From an uncultured Eubacteriales bacterium (GTDB lineage: Bacteria; Bacillota; Clostridia; Oscillospirales; Oscillospiraceae): DNA of 7,085 nucleotides. A model generated the notes under the pieces. That model was given only the letters and a program-made list of their open reading frames with translations, was not told the DNA's origin and did not search any database. Shown one piece after another: positions 1-5,168 of the stretch (its first letter is position 1; every line of letters starts with the position of its first letter). Both the position numbers and the translations under genes were made by a program. The stretch is taken from the NCBI GenBank assembly GCA_902475435.1, contig CABRZL010000097.1, forward strand, positions 1 through 7,085, written 5' to 3'.

Positions 1-40
1 GCAGAGTGCGGCTATCGTTTACCTTTGCGTTTGTATACAT
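1..40 (-). CDS. 5' end of an unidentified minus-strand gene (partial)
   Basis: Thirteen codons are visible, reading MYTNAKVNDSRTL, before the gene leaves the left edge. The ATG at 40-38 is preceded by a perfect AGGAGG (minus strand, 54-49) with an 8-base spacer, and a near-consensus promoter lies just upstream, so this is very likely a real start. The visible residues are too few to assign a family, and I do not recognise the protein. It follows the acetyltransferase gene in the same direction but has its own promoter, so it need not share function with it. Confidence 0.6.
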   Translation of the reverse strand, partial: MYTNAKVNDSRTL

Positions 41-67
41 ATGCCGCACCTCCTAAAAATTTTACCC

Positions 68-96
68 ATGATAACATGATTTGAAAAGTTTGTCAA
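68..96 (-). promoter_or_regulatory. Sigma-A type promoter for the partial gene at the left edge
   Basis: On the minus strand, TTGACA (96-91) and TATCAT (73-68) are separated by exactly 17 bases. The -35 is perfect and the -10 matches 5 of 6 positions. It lies 24 bases beyond the stop of the acetyltransferase gene and about 28 bases before the ATG at 40, giving a leader of roughly 20 bases that contains the AGGAGG site. Confidence 0.8.
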
Positions 97-120
97 CGCT
101 TAAACGGAGGAAATATTGTT

Positions 121-594
121 TTAATATGGCGAATGGAGTTGTTGCAGAATCTGTTTTTTCATGACAAAATTCACCAGATCCACGCCATGTCGAACCACAG
201 TTTGTTTTGCTTCGACATGGTAGCCTCGCTGTTCAAAAAAAGGCTTAGCAGTAATAGAGGCGTGAGTTGTATAATAGGGTGCCGCTACTGCTTGCTCTAA
301 TGCATTGCAGATCATGGTGGCAATACCTTCGTGCTGATGGGCGTGGTGAACGTAAAGCCGATCTAGATAGCCGGTTTTGTCCATATCGCCGAAGCCGAGA
401 ATTACCCCGTCCTTTTCTGCCACCAGGGTCGTGTGTTGAAGAAAAGAGTCGTTCCAAGCGGCTTCGTCCACCCATCCCGGCGCCCAGGCGTCCAACTGAG
501 CCGATGTGTAATCTGCGGCGTTTACGATGTGAACGGTCTCATAAAATAACCGGGCCAGTTTTGGGCAATCCAGTGGCTGATATGGTCTGATCAT
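121..594 (-). CDS. GNAT family N-acetyltransferase, YafP-like
   Basis: A 157-residue protein of the GNAT superfamily, which transfers the acetyl group of acetyl-CoA to an amine; the substrate cannot be told from sequence. The acetyl-CoA pyrophosphate-binding loop is visible as QHEGIA (residues 87-92), fitting Q/R-x-x-G-x-G/A, and follows the strand YLDRLYV (76-82). The segment ASITAKPFFEQRGY (112-125) closely resembles the equivalent part of E. coli YafP as I remember it, as does the opening RPYQPLD. Length fits a single-domain GNAT. I chose the ATG at 594 because AAAGGAGGG lies 7 bases before it. The in-frame upstream ATG at 624 falls inside the promoter, upstream of the likely transcription start, and has no such site. 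Transcribed alone, diverging from rimM. No terminator is visible before the next promoter. The family call is firm; the YafP subfamily is a judgement from memory. Confidence 0.88.
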   Translation of the reverse strand: MIRPYQPLDCPKLARLFYETVHIVNAADYTSAQLDAWAPGWVDEAAWNDSFLQHTTLVAEKDGVILGFGDMDKTGYLDRLYVHHAHQHEGIATMICNALEQAVAAPYYTTHASITAKPFFEQRGYHVEAKQTVVRHGVDLVNFVMKKQILQQLHSPY

Positions 595-612
595 CAAAAT
601 CCCTCCTTTTGT

Positions 613-641
613 AGTATACCACAAGCAGGGACATAATTCAA
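613..641 (-). promoter_or_regulatory. Promoter of the GNAT acetyltransferase gene
   Basis: Minus strand TTGAAT (641-636), a 17-base spacer, then TATACT (618-613). A start about 5 to 8 bases downstream would fall near 605-608, in or just before the AAAGGAGGG ribosome binding site (609-601), implying a leader of only about 11-15 bases. This placement excludes the upstream in-frame ATG at 624 as the start. Confidence 0.72.
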
Positions 642-645
642 GCTC

Positions 646-674
646 TTGCGATGTTTATTGCTGCATGGTATAAT
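646..674 (+). promoter_or_regulatory. Promoter of the rimM-trmD-sirtuin operon
   Basis: Plus strand TTGCGA (646-651), a 17-base spacer, then a perfect TATAAT (669-674) with an extended -10 TG one base upstream (666-667). Transcription would start near 681, leaving a leader of about 134 bases before rimM. Its -35 lies 4 bases from the -35 of the divergent acetyltransferase promoter, so polymerase binding at the two may interfere. Confidence 0.75.
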
Positions 675-680
675 TTGAAA

Positions 681-814
681 AAGTCTATATATAAGGATAT
701 ATTGCATGAAATAGAAAAAAGCTATTTGTGATCAGAGCAATGAGAAACAGCAGAAAATAGCGTCGGCTTTGCTGCTGCGCTCCGCGAATTTGACGTTGAA
801 TGAGGGATTGATCC
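681..814 (+). promoter_or_regulatory. Long structured 5' leader of the rimM operon (candidate)
   Basis: About 134 untranslated bases lie between the predicted start and the rimM ATG, with no open frame longer than a few codons. Three inverted repeats are visible: ATATAT 687-692 with 697-702; GCTATTT 721-727 with AAATAGC 755-761; and CAGCAG 748-753 with CTGCTG 772-777. The last two interleave, so both cannot form as simple nested hairpins. I recognise no known riboswitch or ribosomal-protein leader, and a regulatory role is speculation. Confidence 0.3.
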
Positions 815-1312
815 ATGAAAAAACAATTTTTAGAAGCTGGAGAAATTGTTTCCACCCACGGTGTACAGGGAGAGGTTAAGATACTGCCGTGGTGCGATGG
901 ACCAGAATTTTTACAATTATTTGATGTTTTCTACATCGATGGAATTGCTCACACGGTTGAAAAGTCGAGAATTCACAAAAATATGCTGCTGTGTAAGCTC
1001 CAAGGAATTAATGATATGTCTGCGGCACAGGCCATGAAAAACAAAGTGGTTATGATAAAACGGACAGACGCGGATCTTCCGGAGGGACGCGTATTCATTG
1101 CGGATCTGATTGGGCTGCCTGTGTTTGCCGATGGACAAGAAATCGGCGTTTTAAAGGAAGTTTACACGGGACCGGCCAATGATGTCTATTTTGTCAAGGG
1201 GCAACGGGAGTATATGATCCCGGCGGTGTCAGAATTCTTAGAGGAAATCAATTCCGACGATGGATATATTAAAGTGCGGCTCCTGGAGGGGATGGCTACG
1301 GATGAGAGTTGA
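815..1312 (+). CDS. rimM: Ribosome maturation factor RimM
   Basis: RimM binds ribosomal protein S19 and helps assemble the head of the 30S subunit; it is cytoplasmic. The 165-residue product has the usual length. The N-terminal barrel opens with GEIVSTHGVQGEVKI (residues 9-23), the family signature G-x-I-x-x-x-H-G-x-x-G-E. The C-terminal PRC-barrel starts at ADLIGLPV (96-103), continues through NDVY (122-125) and IPAVSEFLEEI (135-145), and closes with YIKVRLLEGM (151-160). The ATG at 815 has GAGGG (802-806) 8 bases upstream. It is the first gene of the operon; its 3' end overlaps trmD by 11 bases, so the two are probably translationally coupled. RimM next to TrmD is the classic bacterial arrangement, although the often-associated rpsP and rplS are not in the window. 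Identification is secure. Confidence 0.97.
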   Translation: MKKQFLEAGEIVSTHGVQGEVKILPWCDGPEFLQLFDVFYIDGIAHTVEKSRIHKNMLLCKLQGINDMSAAQAMKNKVVMIKRTDADLPEGRVFIADLIGLPVFADGQEIGVLKEVYTGPANDVYFVKGQREYMIPAVSEFLEEINSDDGYIKVRLLEGMATDES

Positions 1313-2093
1313 TGTGCTGACCCTATTTCCGGATACAATGAACGCTATTTTCTCGGAAAGTATTTTGGGACGGGCCCAAAAAAAGGGGATCCTTCATTTA
1401 GAGGCCCATCAGATCCGAGATTATACGACCAACCGACAGAATCAAGTGGACGACTATCCCTATGGCGGAGGACAGGGGGCCATTATGCAGGCGGATCCCT
1501 TGTATCGTTGTTGGACGGCGGTGCAGGATGACATTGGCGGCCATGCGTATACCATTTATATGTCTCCCTGTGGAAAGACTTTCACAGAGGAAGATGCAAA
1601 GCGGCTGGCCAAGATGGAGAATCTGATTTTGGTCTGCGGCCACTATGAGGGCGTGGATCAGCGATTTATTGACGAATGTGTAGATGAAGAGATCTCGTTG
1701 GGAGACTTTGTACTCACCGGCGGTGAATTGGCGGCTATGGCGGTGACCGATGCGGTATGCAGGCTGGTACCGGGCGTTTTGTCTGACGCTGCCTGTTATG
1801 AGGATGAGAGTCACTGGAATGGATTGCTGGAATATCCTCAGTATTCCAGACCAGAGGTATGGCATGGATTGCACGTACCCCCTGTTTTACTGTCGGGTAA
1901 TCATCAGTTGGTGGAACGCTGGCGGAAAAAGCAGTCGGTATTCCGAACACGGGCGCGACGGCCTGATCTGGCAGAGAAAATAGAATTACCGCACAAGACA
2001 CGGGCGGAGAAGAAATTTTTACAGGAACTAGAATCGGAATGGGAGGAATATCAATATGAATACATCCATCAAGACGCTGAAGACCTGGATTGA
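1302..2093 (+). CDS. trmD: tRNA (guanine-N1)-methyltransferase TrmD
   Basis: TrmD uses S-adenosylmethionine to make m1G at position 37 of tRNAs, preventing +1 frameshifting. It is a SPOUT (trefoil-knot) enzyme acting as a dimer. Visible blocks: MRVDVLTLFPD (residues 1-11), PYGGGQGAIM (53-62), VCGHYEGVDQR (111-121), DEEISLGDFVLTGGELAAM (128-146), LVPGVL (155-160), GLLEYPQYSRPEVW (174-187), VPPVLLSGNH (192-201) and RRPDL (219-223). I chose the ATG at 1302 because the family begins MRxDxLTLFP; a longer frame from 1260 adds 14 residues lying inside the rimM coding sequence. A GGAGGGG stretch (1285-1291) lies 10 bases upstream. At 263 residues it is somewhat longer than the usual ~240-250, with an acidic, tyrosine-rich tail (from about 240). 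The tail's end is encoded within the 38-base overlap with the sirtuin gene. The position matching catalytic Asp169 of H. influenzae TrmD appears to be Glu169 here. Confidence 0.97.
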   Translation: MRVDVLTLFPDTMNAIFSESILGRAQKKGILHLEAHQIRDYTTNRQNQVDDYPYGGGQGAIMQADPLYRCWTAVQDDIGGHAYTIYMSPCGKTFTEEDAKRLAKMENLILVCGHYEGVDQRFIDECVDEEISLGDFVLTGGELAAMAVTDAVCRLVPGVLSDAACYEDESHWNGLLEYPQYSRPEVWHGLHVPPVLLSGNHQLVERWRKKQSVFRTRARRPDLAEKIELPHKTRAEKKFLQELESEWEEYQYEYIHQDAEDLD

Positions 2094-2787
2094 AGAATCC
2101 AACAAAATTGTGTTTTTTGGCGGTGCGGGCGTCTCCACGGAGTCGGGCATTAAGGACTTTCGCAGTGTGGACGGACTGTATCATATGAAGTTTCAATATC
2201 CTCCAGAGACAATGCTGTCACACAGCTTTTATGAGAGCCATACGGAGGAGTTTTATGATTTCTACCGAAACCAGTTGATGCCGCCGCAGGAGATTCAGCC
2301 GAATTCAGCGCATCTTCGATTGGCAGAATTAGAAAAAGAAGGGAAACTTTTAGCTGTCGTTACCCAAAATGTAGATGGTCTTCATGAAAAAGCCGGGAGC
2401 AAGAAAATTTATAATCTCCATGGTTCTATTTATCGAAACCGCTGTGTTCGGTGTGGAAAACGATACGATGGCTTAGACGGAGCTGAGAAAATTAGAAATG
2501 CAGACGGAATTCCTCGATGTGACTGTGGAGGGATTATTAAACCGGATGTGGTACTTTACGAAGAGGGGTTGGATCAGGATACCATAGAAGGAGCGGTTCG
2601 GGCCATATCTCAGGCAGATATGCTTATCATAGGTGGTACGTCCTTGACGGTATATCCTGCCGCAGGCCTCATTCGGTATTACCGCGGGAACCGATTGGTT
2701 CTCATCAACCGGGATGAAACGCCCTATGATAGCCAGGCAGATCTGGTGATCCGGGATCCCATTGGACAGGTGTTTTCTCAAGTATAA
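2056..2787 (+). CDS. cobB: Sir2-family NAD-dependent protein deacylase
   Basis: Sirtuins remove acyl groups from protein lysines, consuming NAD+ and releasing nicotinamide and O-acyl-ADP-ribose. The 243-residue product has all hallmarks: Rossmann loop GAGVSTESGIKDFR (residues 23-36), TQNVDGLH (103-110), catalytic His122 in LHGS, four zinc-ligand cysteines (C130, C133, C155, C157), GTSLTVYPA near the C-terminus, then an IN motif. The site matching the Tyr-x-x-Arg pair of desuccinylases such as SIRT5 reads Y67-D-F-Y70, lacking the Arg. Deacetylation is therefore likelier than desuccinylation (inference). Lys33 replaces the common Pro of GIPDFR. The ATG at 2056 has GGGAGG (2041-2046) 9 bases upstream, deciding the start even though it overlaps trmD by 38 bases. 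It is the last gene of the rimM-trmD operon, followed at once by a terminator. cobB is the generic symbol; the physiological targets are unknown. Confidence 0.93.
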   Translation: MNTSIKTLKTWIEESNKIVFFGGAGVSTESGIKDFRSVDGLYHMKFQYPPETMLSHSFYESHTEEFYDFYRNQLMPPQEIQPNSAHLRLAELEKEGKLLAVVTQNVDGLHEKAGSKKIYNLHGSIYRNRCVRCGKRYDGLDGAEKIRNADGIPRCDCGGIIKPDVVLYEEGLDQDTIEGAVRAISQADMLIIGGTSLTVYPAAGLIRYYRGNRLVLINRDETPYDSQADLVIRDPIGQVFSQV

Positions 2788-2788
2788 G

Positions 2789-2823
2789 AAAATCCCCGGA
2801 ATGCCATCATTCCGGGGATTTTT
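2789..2823 (+). terminator. Rho-independent terminator of the rimM-trmD-sirtuin operon
   Basis: A perfect 13-bp stem (2791-2803 with 2808-2820, arm AATCCCCGGAATG) has a CCAT loop and a T-run on the 3' side (2819-2823). It begins directly after the sirtuin stop codon. The A-run on the 5' side means it could also work in the reverse direction. Confidence 0.95.
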
Positions 2824-2926
2824 CTAAAATGTTAACTTTGGTTGACAAGGTTCCATCGGGAATTGGTAGCCATTTTTAACATGCTTTGATACCCTATTGC
2901 TGCAACACGAAAAAGGAGGCTTGTTT

Positions 2927-3727
2927 ATGACCTTTTCAGAGAATCTCATGGCATTGAGAAAAAAGCATGGCCTGTCTCAGGAAGGGCTGGGCGCATTAGT
3001 TGGGGTGTCCCGTCAAACGGTATCGAAATGGGAATTAGGATCCACCACCCCGGAACTGGATAAATTGGTGGCGCTCAGTGAATATTTTGATGTTTCTTTA
3101 GATGAACTGGTGGGGAGAAAGACTCGTGTTTCGGAAGACAGAACAGAATTTCATGAAACCTCGAGCGGCTTCCGTCGTCAATACTATGAAGCGTGGCACT
3201 ATGAATACCGTAGTAAACGGGAGTTTCATGGATTGCCATTGGTCCACATTAATGTATGTGATCGAGGACTCTGTAGGGCAAAGGGGATTATAGCCATTGG
3301 CAATATTGCTACAGGTGTAGTTGCGATTGGCGCGGTTGCCGCAGGCGTTGTTTCTATAGGCGCCGTGACGGTAGGCTTGCTGGCGCTGGGCGCAATGGCC
3401 GTTGGGATTCTGGCGTTGGGAGCGATTGGACTGGGGCTCTTTGCGTTTGGTGGTCTGGTGCTGGGATACCTGTCAATGGGAGGCTGCGCCATTGGAACCT
3501 ATGCTGTAGGCGGAAGCGCTGTTGCCTCCCGCGTTGCTGTAGGGGAGGCAATTCGGGCGCCGATCGCAATTCAAACAGATACCGTTCAAGAATTAGTGTT
3601 TGGATTGGGCACGCAAGAGCAAATCCACGTGTTGATGGAGCAAATCCTTACGCAGTTTTCCAGTACGCCTCGCTGGATTGCGCGATTATTGTCGTTTGTT
3701 GCATTGCGGCTAATGGCACATGTTTAG
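2927..3727 (+). CDS. XRE-family regulator with a C-terminal glycine-pentad repeat domain
   Basis: A 266-residue protein. Residues 1-63 are a Cro/CI-type helix-turn-helix: FSENLMALRKKHGLSQ, then VSRQTVSKWELG (27-38), PELDKLVALSEYFDVSLDEL. This implies DNA binding. A charged, aromatic linker (64-100) leads to GLPLVHIN (102-109). From Gly120 to Gly195 every fifth residue is glycine, 16 in a row, with the pattern x-x-[A/S]-hydrophobic-G. A short tail follows (about 200-266) containing PRWIARLLSFVALRLM. The repeat may be a pentapeptide-like beta-solenoid or a membrane-embedded segment; sequence alone does not settle this. I have seen similar HTH-glycine repeat proteins in Firmicutes but know no established function. 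The ATG at 2927 has AAGGAGG 7 bases upstream; the longer frame from 2897 spans that site and is rejected. The gene is apparently monocistronic, lying between a terminator and a hairpin. Confidence 0.85.
   Translation: MTFSENLMALRKKHGLSQEGLGALVGVSRQTVSKWELGSTTPELDKLVALSEYFDVSLDELVGRKTRVSEDRTEFHETSSGFRRQYYEAWHYEYRSKREFHGLPLVHINVCDRGLCRAKGIIAIGNIATGVVAIGAVAAGVVSIGAVTVGLLALGAMAVGILALGAIGLGLFAFGGLVLGYLSMGGCAIGTYAVGGSAVASRVAVGEAIRAPIAIQTDTVQELVFGLGTQEQIHVLMEQILTQFSSTPRWIARLLSFVALRLMAHV
3284..3526 (+). repeat. In-gene 15/30-base periodic repeat encoding glycine pentads
   Basis: This stretch encodes residues 120-200 of the XRE protein. Each 15-base unit encodes x-x-[A/S]-[I/L/V/F/M]-G. Adjacent units pair into ten-residue units such as VVAIGAVAAG, VVSIGAVTVG and LLALGAMAVG, so a 30-base period is visible. 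The units are degenerate at DNA level, which points to an old, selected protein repeat and not a recent tandem expansion. Confidence 0.85.
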
Positions 3728-3730
3728 TTT

Positions 3731-3759
3731 GACGTCCCCTGTATGGAACAGGGGACGTC
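3731..3759. terminator. Hairpin between convergent genes, probable bidirectional terminator
   Basis: A perfect 12-bp stem (3731-3742 with 3748-3759, arm GACGTCCCCTGT) and a 5-base loop sit 3 bases after the XRE stop and 9 bases after the flavodoxin stop on the other strand. Position argues for a shared terminator. However, neither side has a clear T-run, so termination efficiency by the intrinsic mechanism is doubtful. Confidence 0.6.
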
Positions 3760-3768
3760 GTTGAGTTG

Positions 3769-4263
3769 TTATGATACTGTTTGGAGGGATGTCTGAAGTG
3801 TTCGAAGCCATGAAGCAATATCTTCGTCCGATGTGAGCTGTAGATCTTCGTTGAATCGGATGTTTAATCCAGTGTGGACACTTGCGCCTTTCAGAGCTTT
3901 TTTGAAATCCTGAAACGTATGTCCCAGCCAGCCTCCGTTGGTAGCGAAAAGATAGACCTCCTTGCCGTTGAAGTCTGTATTGTGCAAAAAGGTTTTCATA
4001 GCTGGTGCAAAGGTATACCACCAGACTGGGGTTCCAAGGATTATTGTGTCATACCGTGAAAGATCCATATCCAATGGCTGAAGCTTTGGCATATAGCCGC
4101 TGTTTATTTCTCGCTGCCCCTGCTCTACCACAGCATTGTAGTTGCCGACATAAGGAGTTTGCGGCTTGATCTCTGCGGCATCGCATGTAAGCGCTTTTTG
4201 AATTTTAGCGGCAATTTTACGGGTGTTTCCACCATAAGAATAATAAAGAACAATTGCTTTCAT
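3769..4263 (-). CDS. Short-chain flavodoxin
   Basis: A 164-residue flavodoxin-fold protein expected to bind FMN and carry electrons or act as a small FMN oxidoreductase in the cytoplasm. The N-terminal strand and phosphate-binding loop read KAIVLYYSYGGNTRKIA (residues 2-18), the family's S/T-x-x-G-N-T loop. GTPVWWYTFAPAMKTFL (77-93) is the loop over the flavin ring typical of flavodoxin_4-like proteins, and LFATNGGWLGHTF (105-117) is the third flavin-contacting block. Length fits. The ATG at 4263 follows the CMD-cupin stop by 11 bases, and its ribosome binding site AAGGAA overlaps that stop, so the genes are almost certainly co-transcribed. It may serve as electron partner for the upstream enzyme or for an oxidoreductase elsewhere. 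The family is secure, the physiological role unknown. Confidence 0.9.
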   Translation of the reverse strand: MKAIVLYYSYGGNTRKIAAKIQKALTCDAAEIKPQTPYVGNYNAVVEQGQREINSGYMPKLQPLDMDLSRYDTIILGTPVWWYTFAPAMKTFLHNTDFNGKEVYLFATNGGWLGHTFQDFKKALKGASVHTGLNIRFNEDLQLTSDEDIASWLRTLQTSLQTVS

Positions 4264-4274
4264 ACTGCATTTCC

Positions 4275-5021
4275 TTATTTTAGTTTGTTATATTCTTCCT
4301 CTGAGACAGGTTCGCACCATTCATTGTTTGTCTCTTCACCGGGGACTTCAATCGCCAGATGCTGGAACCAGCTGTCGGGCGCAGCTCCATGCCAGTGTTT
4401 GACCTCCGGCGGAATATTCACAATGTCGCCGGGATGGAGCTCTCTTGGTGATTCACCCCACGCCTGGTAATACCCGCGACCTGCTGTAACCAGTAAGATC
4501 TGACCGCCGCCTTTAGATGCATGATGGATGTGCCAGTTGTTTCGACAACCCGGTTCGAAGGTAACATTACCAATGGAAACCTGATCCAAAGAGAGCATAT
4601 TCAGATAACTTTGCCCGACGAAATACTGTGCGAACGCATCGTTGGGAGCTCCGATGGGAAAGAGGCTGTTTTGTGGGAATGTGTTTGTGTCATCGTCTTC
4701 ATTCCACACCTGCTTTGCCAGATTAAATACGGCCCATCCCTTTGGCCATCCCGCATAAAATGCAGTATGCGTAATGATTGCGGCGATTTCTTTTTTTGTT
4801 ACACCGCTTTGCTTGGCGTTTTGGAGGTGAAACAGCAGGGAATTATCTGTGATACCAGAGGACATCAGTGCAACGACTGTGACTATGCATCTGGTCTTTT
4901 TGTCAATATCCTGGTTGTTCCAGTTTTCACCAAAAAGCACGTCGTCGTTGTAATGAGCAAAATCCGGAGCGAAAGTTCCCAATGAGTCACGCCCCGCTGT
5001 CTGTACAATTTTTTCTGACAT
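4275..5021 (-). CDS. Carboxymuconolactone decarboxylase-cupin fusion protein
   Basis: A 248-residue, two-domain protein. Residues about 35-105 form a carboxymuconolactone decarboxylase (CMD) domain, with RCIVTVVALMSSG (44-56) and HTAFYAGWPKGWA (85-97). The AhpD-type CxxC redox pair is absent, so alkylhydroperoxidase activity is not expected. Residues about 145-230 form a cupin barrel: WHIHH (163-167), GGQILLVTAGRGYYQ (172-186), PGDIVNIPPEVKHWHGA (197-213). His164, His166 and His209 are likely metal ligands, with Gln174 where many cupins have Glu. Such fusions are often annotated as carboxymuconolactone decarboxylases, but true activity is rarely shown; a role on a lactone, quinone or reactive carbonyl is inference. 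The ATG at 5021 has AAGGAG about 9-10 bases upstream. It is the first gene of a two-gene unit with flavodoxin, downstream of and codirectional with a lysR gene that probably controls it. Confidence 0.88.
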   Translation of the reverse strand: MSEKIVQTAGRDSLGTFAPDFAHYNDDVLFGENWNNQDIDKKTRCIVTVVALMSSGITDNSLLFHLQNAKQSGVTKKEIAAIITHTAFYAGWPKGWAVFNLAKQVWNEDDDTNTFPQNSLFPIGAPNDAFAQYFVGQSYLNMLSLDQVSIGNVTFEPGCRNNWHIHHASKGGGQILLVTAGRGYYQAWGESPRELHPGDIVNIPPEVKHWHGAAPDSWFQHLAIEVPGEETNNEWCEPVSEEEYNKLK

Positions 5022-5039
5022 TAATAATGACTCCTTTCT

Positions 5040-5077
5040 ATAATACCAGCTTGCATTTCTTTATACATTATCTGATA
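5040..5077 (-). promoter_or_regulatory. Candidate LysR-activated promoter of the CMD-cupin/flavodoxin genes
   Basis: On the minus strand, TATTAT (5045-5040) is a fair -10, but the -35 position (5068-5063, ATGTAT) is poor, as is common at activator-dependent promoters. Just upstream is a small palindrome, TATCTGATA on the plus strand (5069-5077), centred about 40 bases before the inferred start. LysR regulators often bind near -35 and -65, so this is a plausible activation site, but weakly supported. Confidence 0.25.
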
Positions 5078-5093
5078 GTCAAACTGTGCGACG

Positions 5094-5132
5094 TAATGAG
5101 ACTGTCAAATCATTCTTTTGACAGTCTCATTA
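5094..5132. repeat. Perfect 16-bp inverted repeat between lysR and the CMD-cupin gene
   Basis: Arms TAATGAGACTGTCAAA (5094-5109) and its exact reverse complement (5117-5132) flank a 7-base loop. It begins 37 bases past the lysR stop on the minus strand. No T-run follows in either direction, so it is not a typical intrinsic terminator. It could be a terminator aided by Rho, an mRNA-stabilising hairpin, or a protein-binding palindrome. Confidence 0.8.
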
Positions 5133-5168
5133 TAATCCATGGTATTATTTATGTCGAATACTTTGTTC

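Noticed and set aside
1260..1301. Extended TrmD start
   Set aside because: The family starts MRxDxLTLFP at 1302; the extra 14 residues lie inside rimM and match nothing in TrmD.
1398..1874. Minus-strand 158-codon frame across trmD
   Set aside because: Shadow of trmD; the TrmD motifs occupy the plus strand throughout.
2842..2872. Possible XRE gene promoter starting at the perfect TTGACA (2842-2847)
   Set aside because: No acceptable -10 lies 16-19 bases downstream (best is TAGCCA), so I do not call it. The nearby GTTAAC/GTTGAC pair could be an operator, but this is too weak to claim.
2897..2926. N-terminal extension of the XRE protein (MLQHEKGGLF)
   Set aside because: The extension spans the AAGGAGG that serves the ATG at 2927, where the normal helix-turn-helix N-terminus begins.
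3284..3526. Tandem DNA repeat or CRISPR-like array
   Set aside because: The periodicity is in the encoded protein; the DNA units are degenerate, have no spacers and lie within an open reading frame.
3226..3569. Minus-strand open frames opposite the glycine repeat (proline/alanine-rich)
   Set aside because: They are low-complexity mirror images of the glycine-rich coding strand, with no ribosome binding site or recognisable family.
4521..4985. Plus-strand 154-codon frame inside the CMD-cupin gene
   Set aside because: It is antisense to a clear two-domain gene, has no convincing ribosome binding site, and its product resembles nothing.
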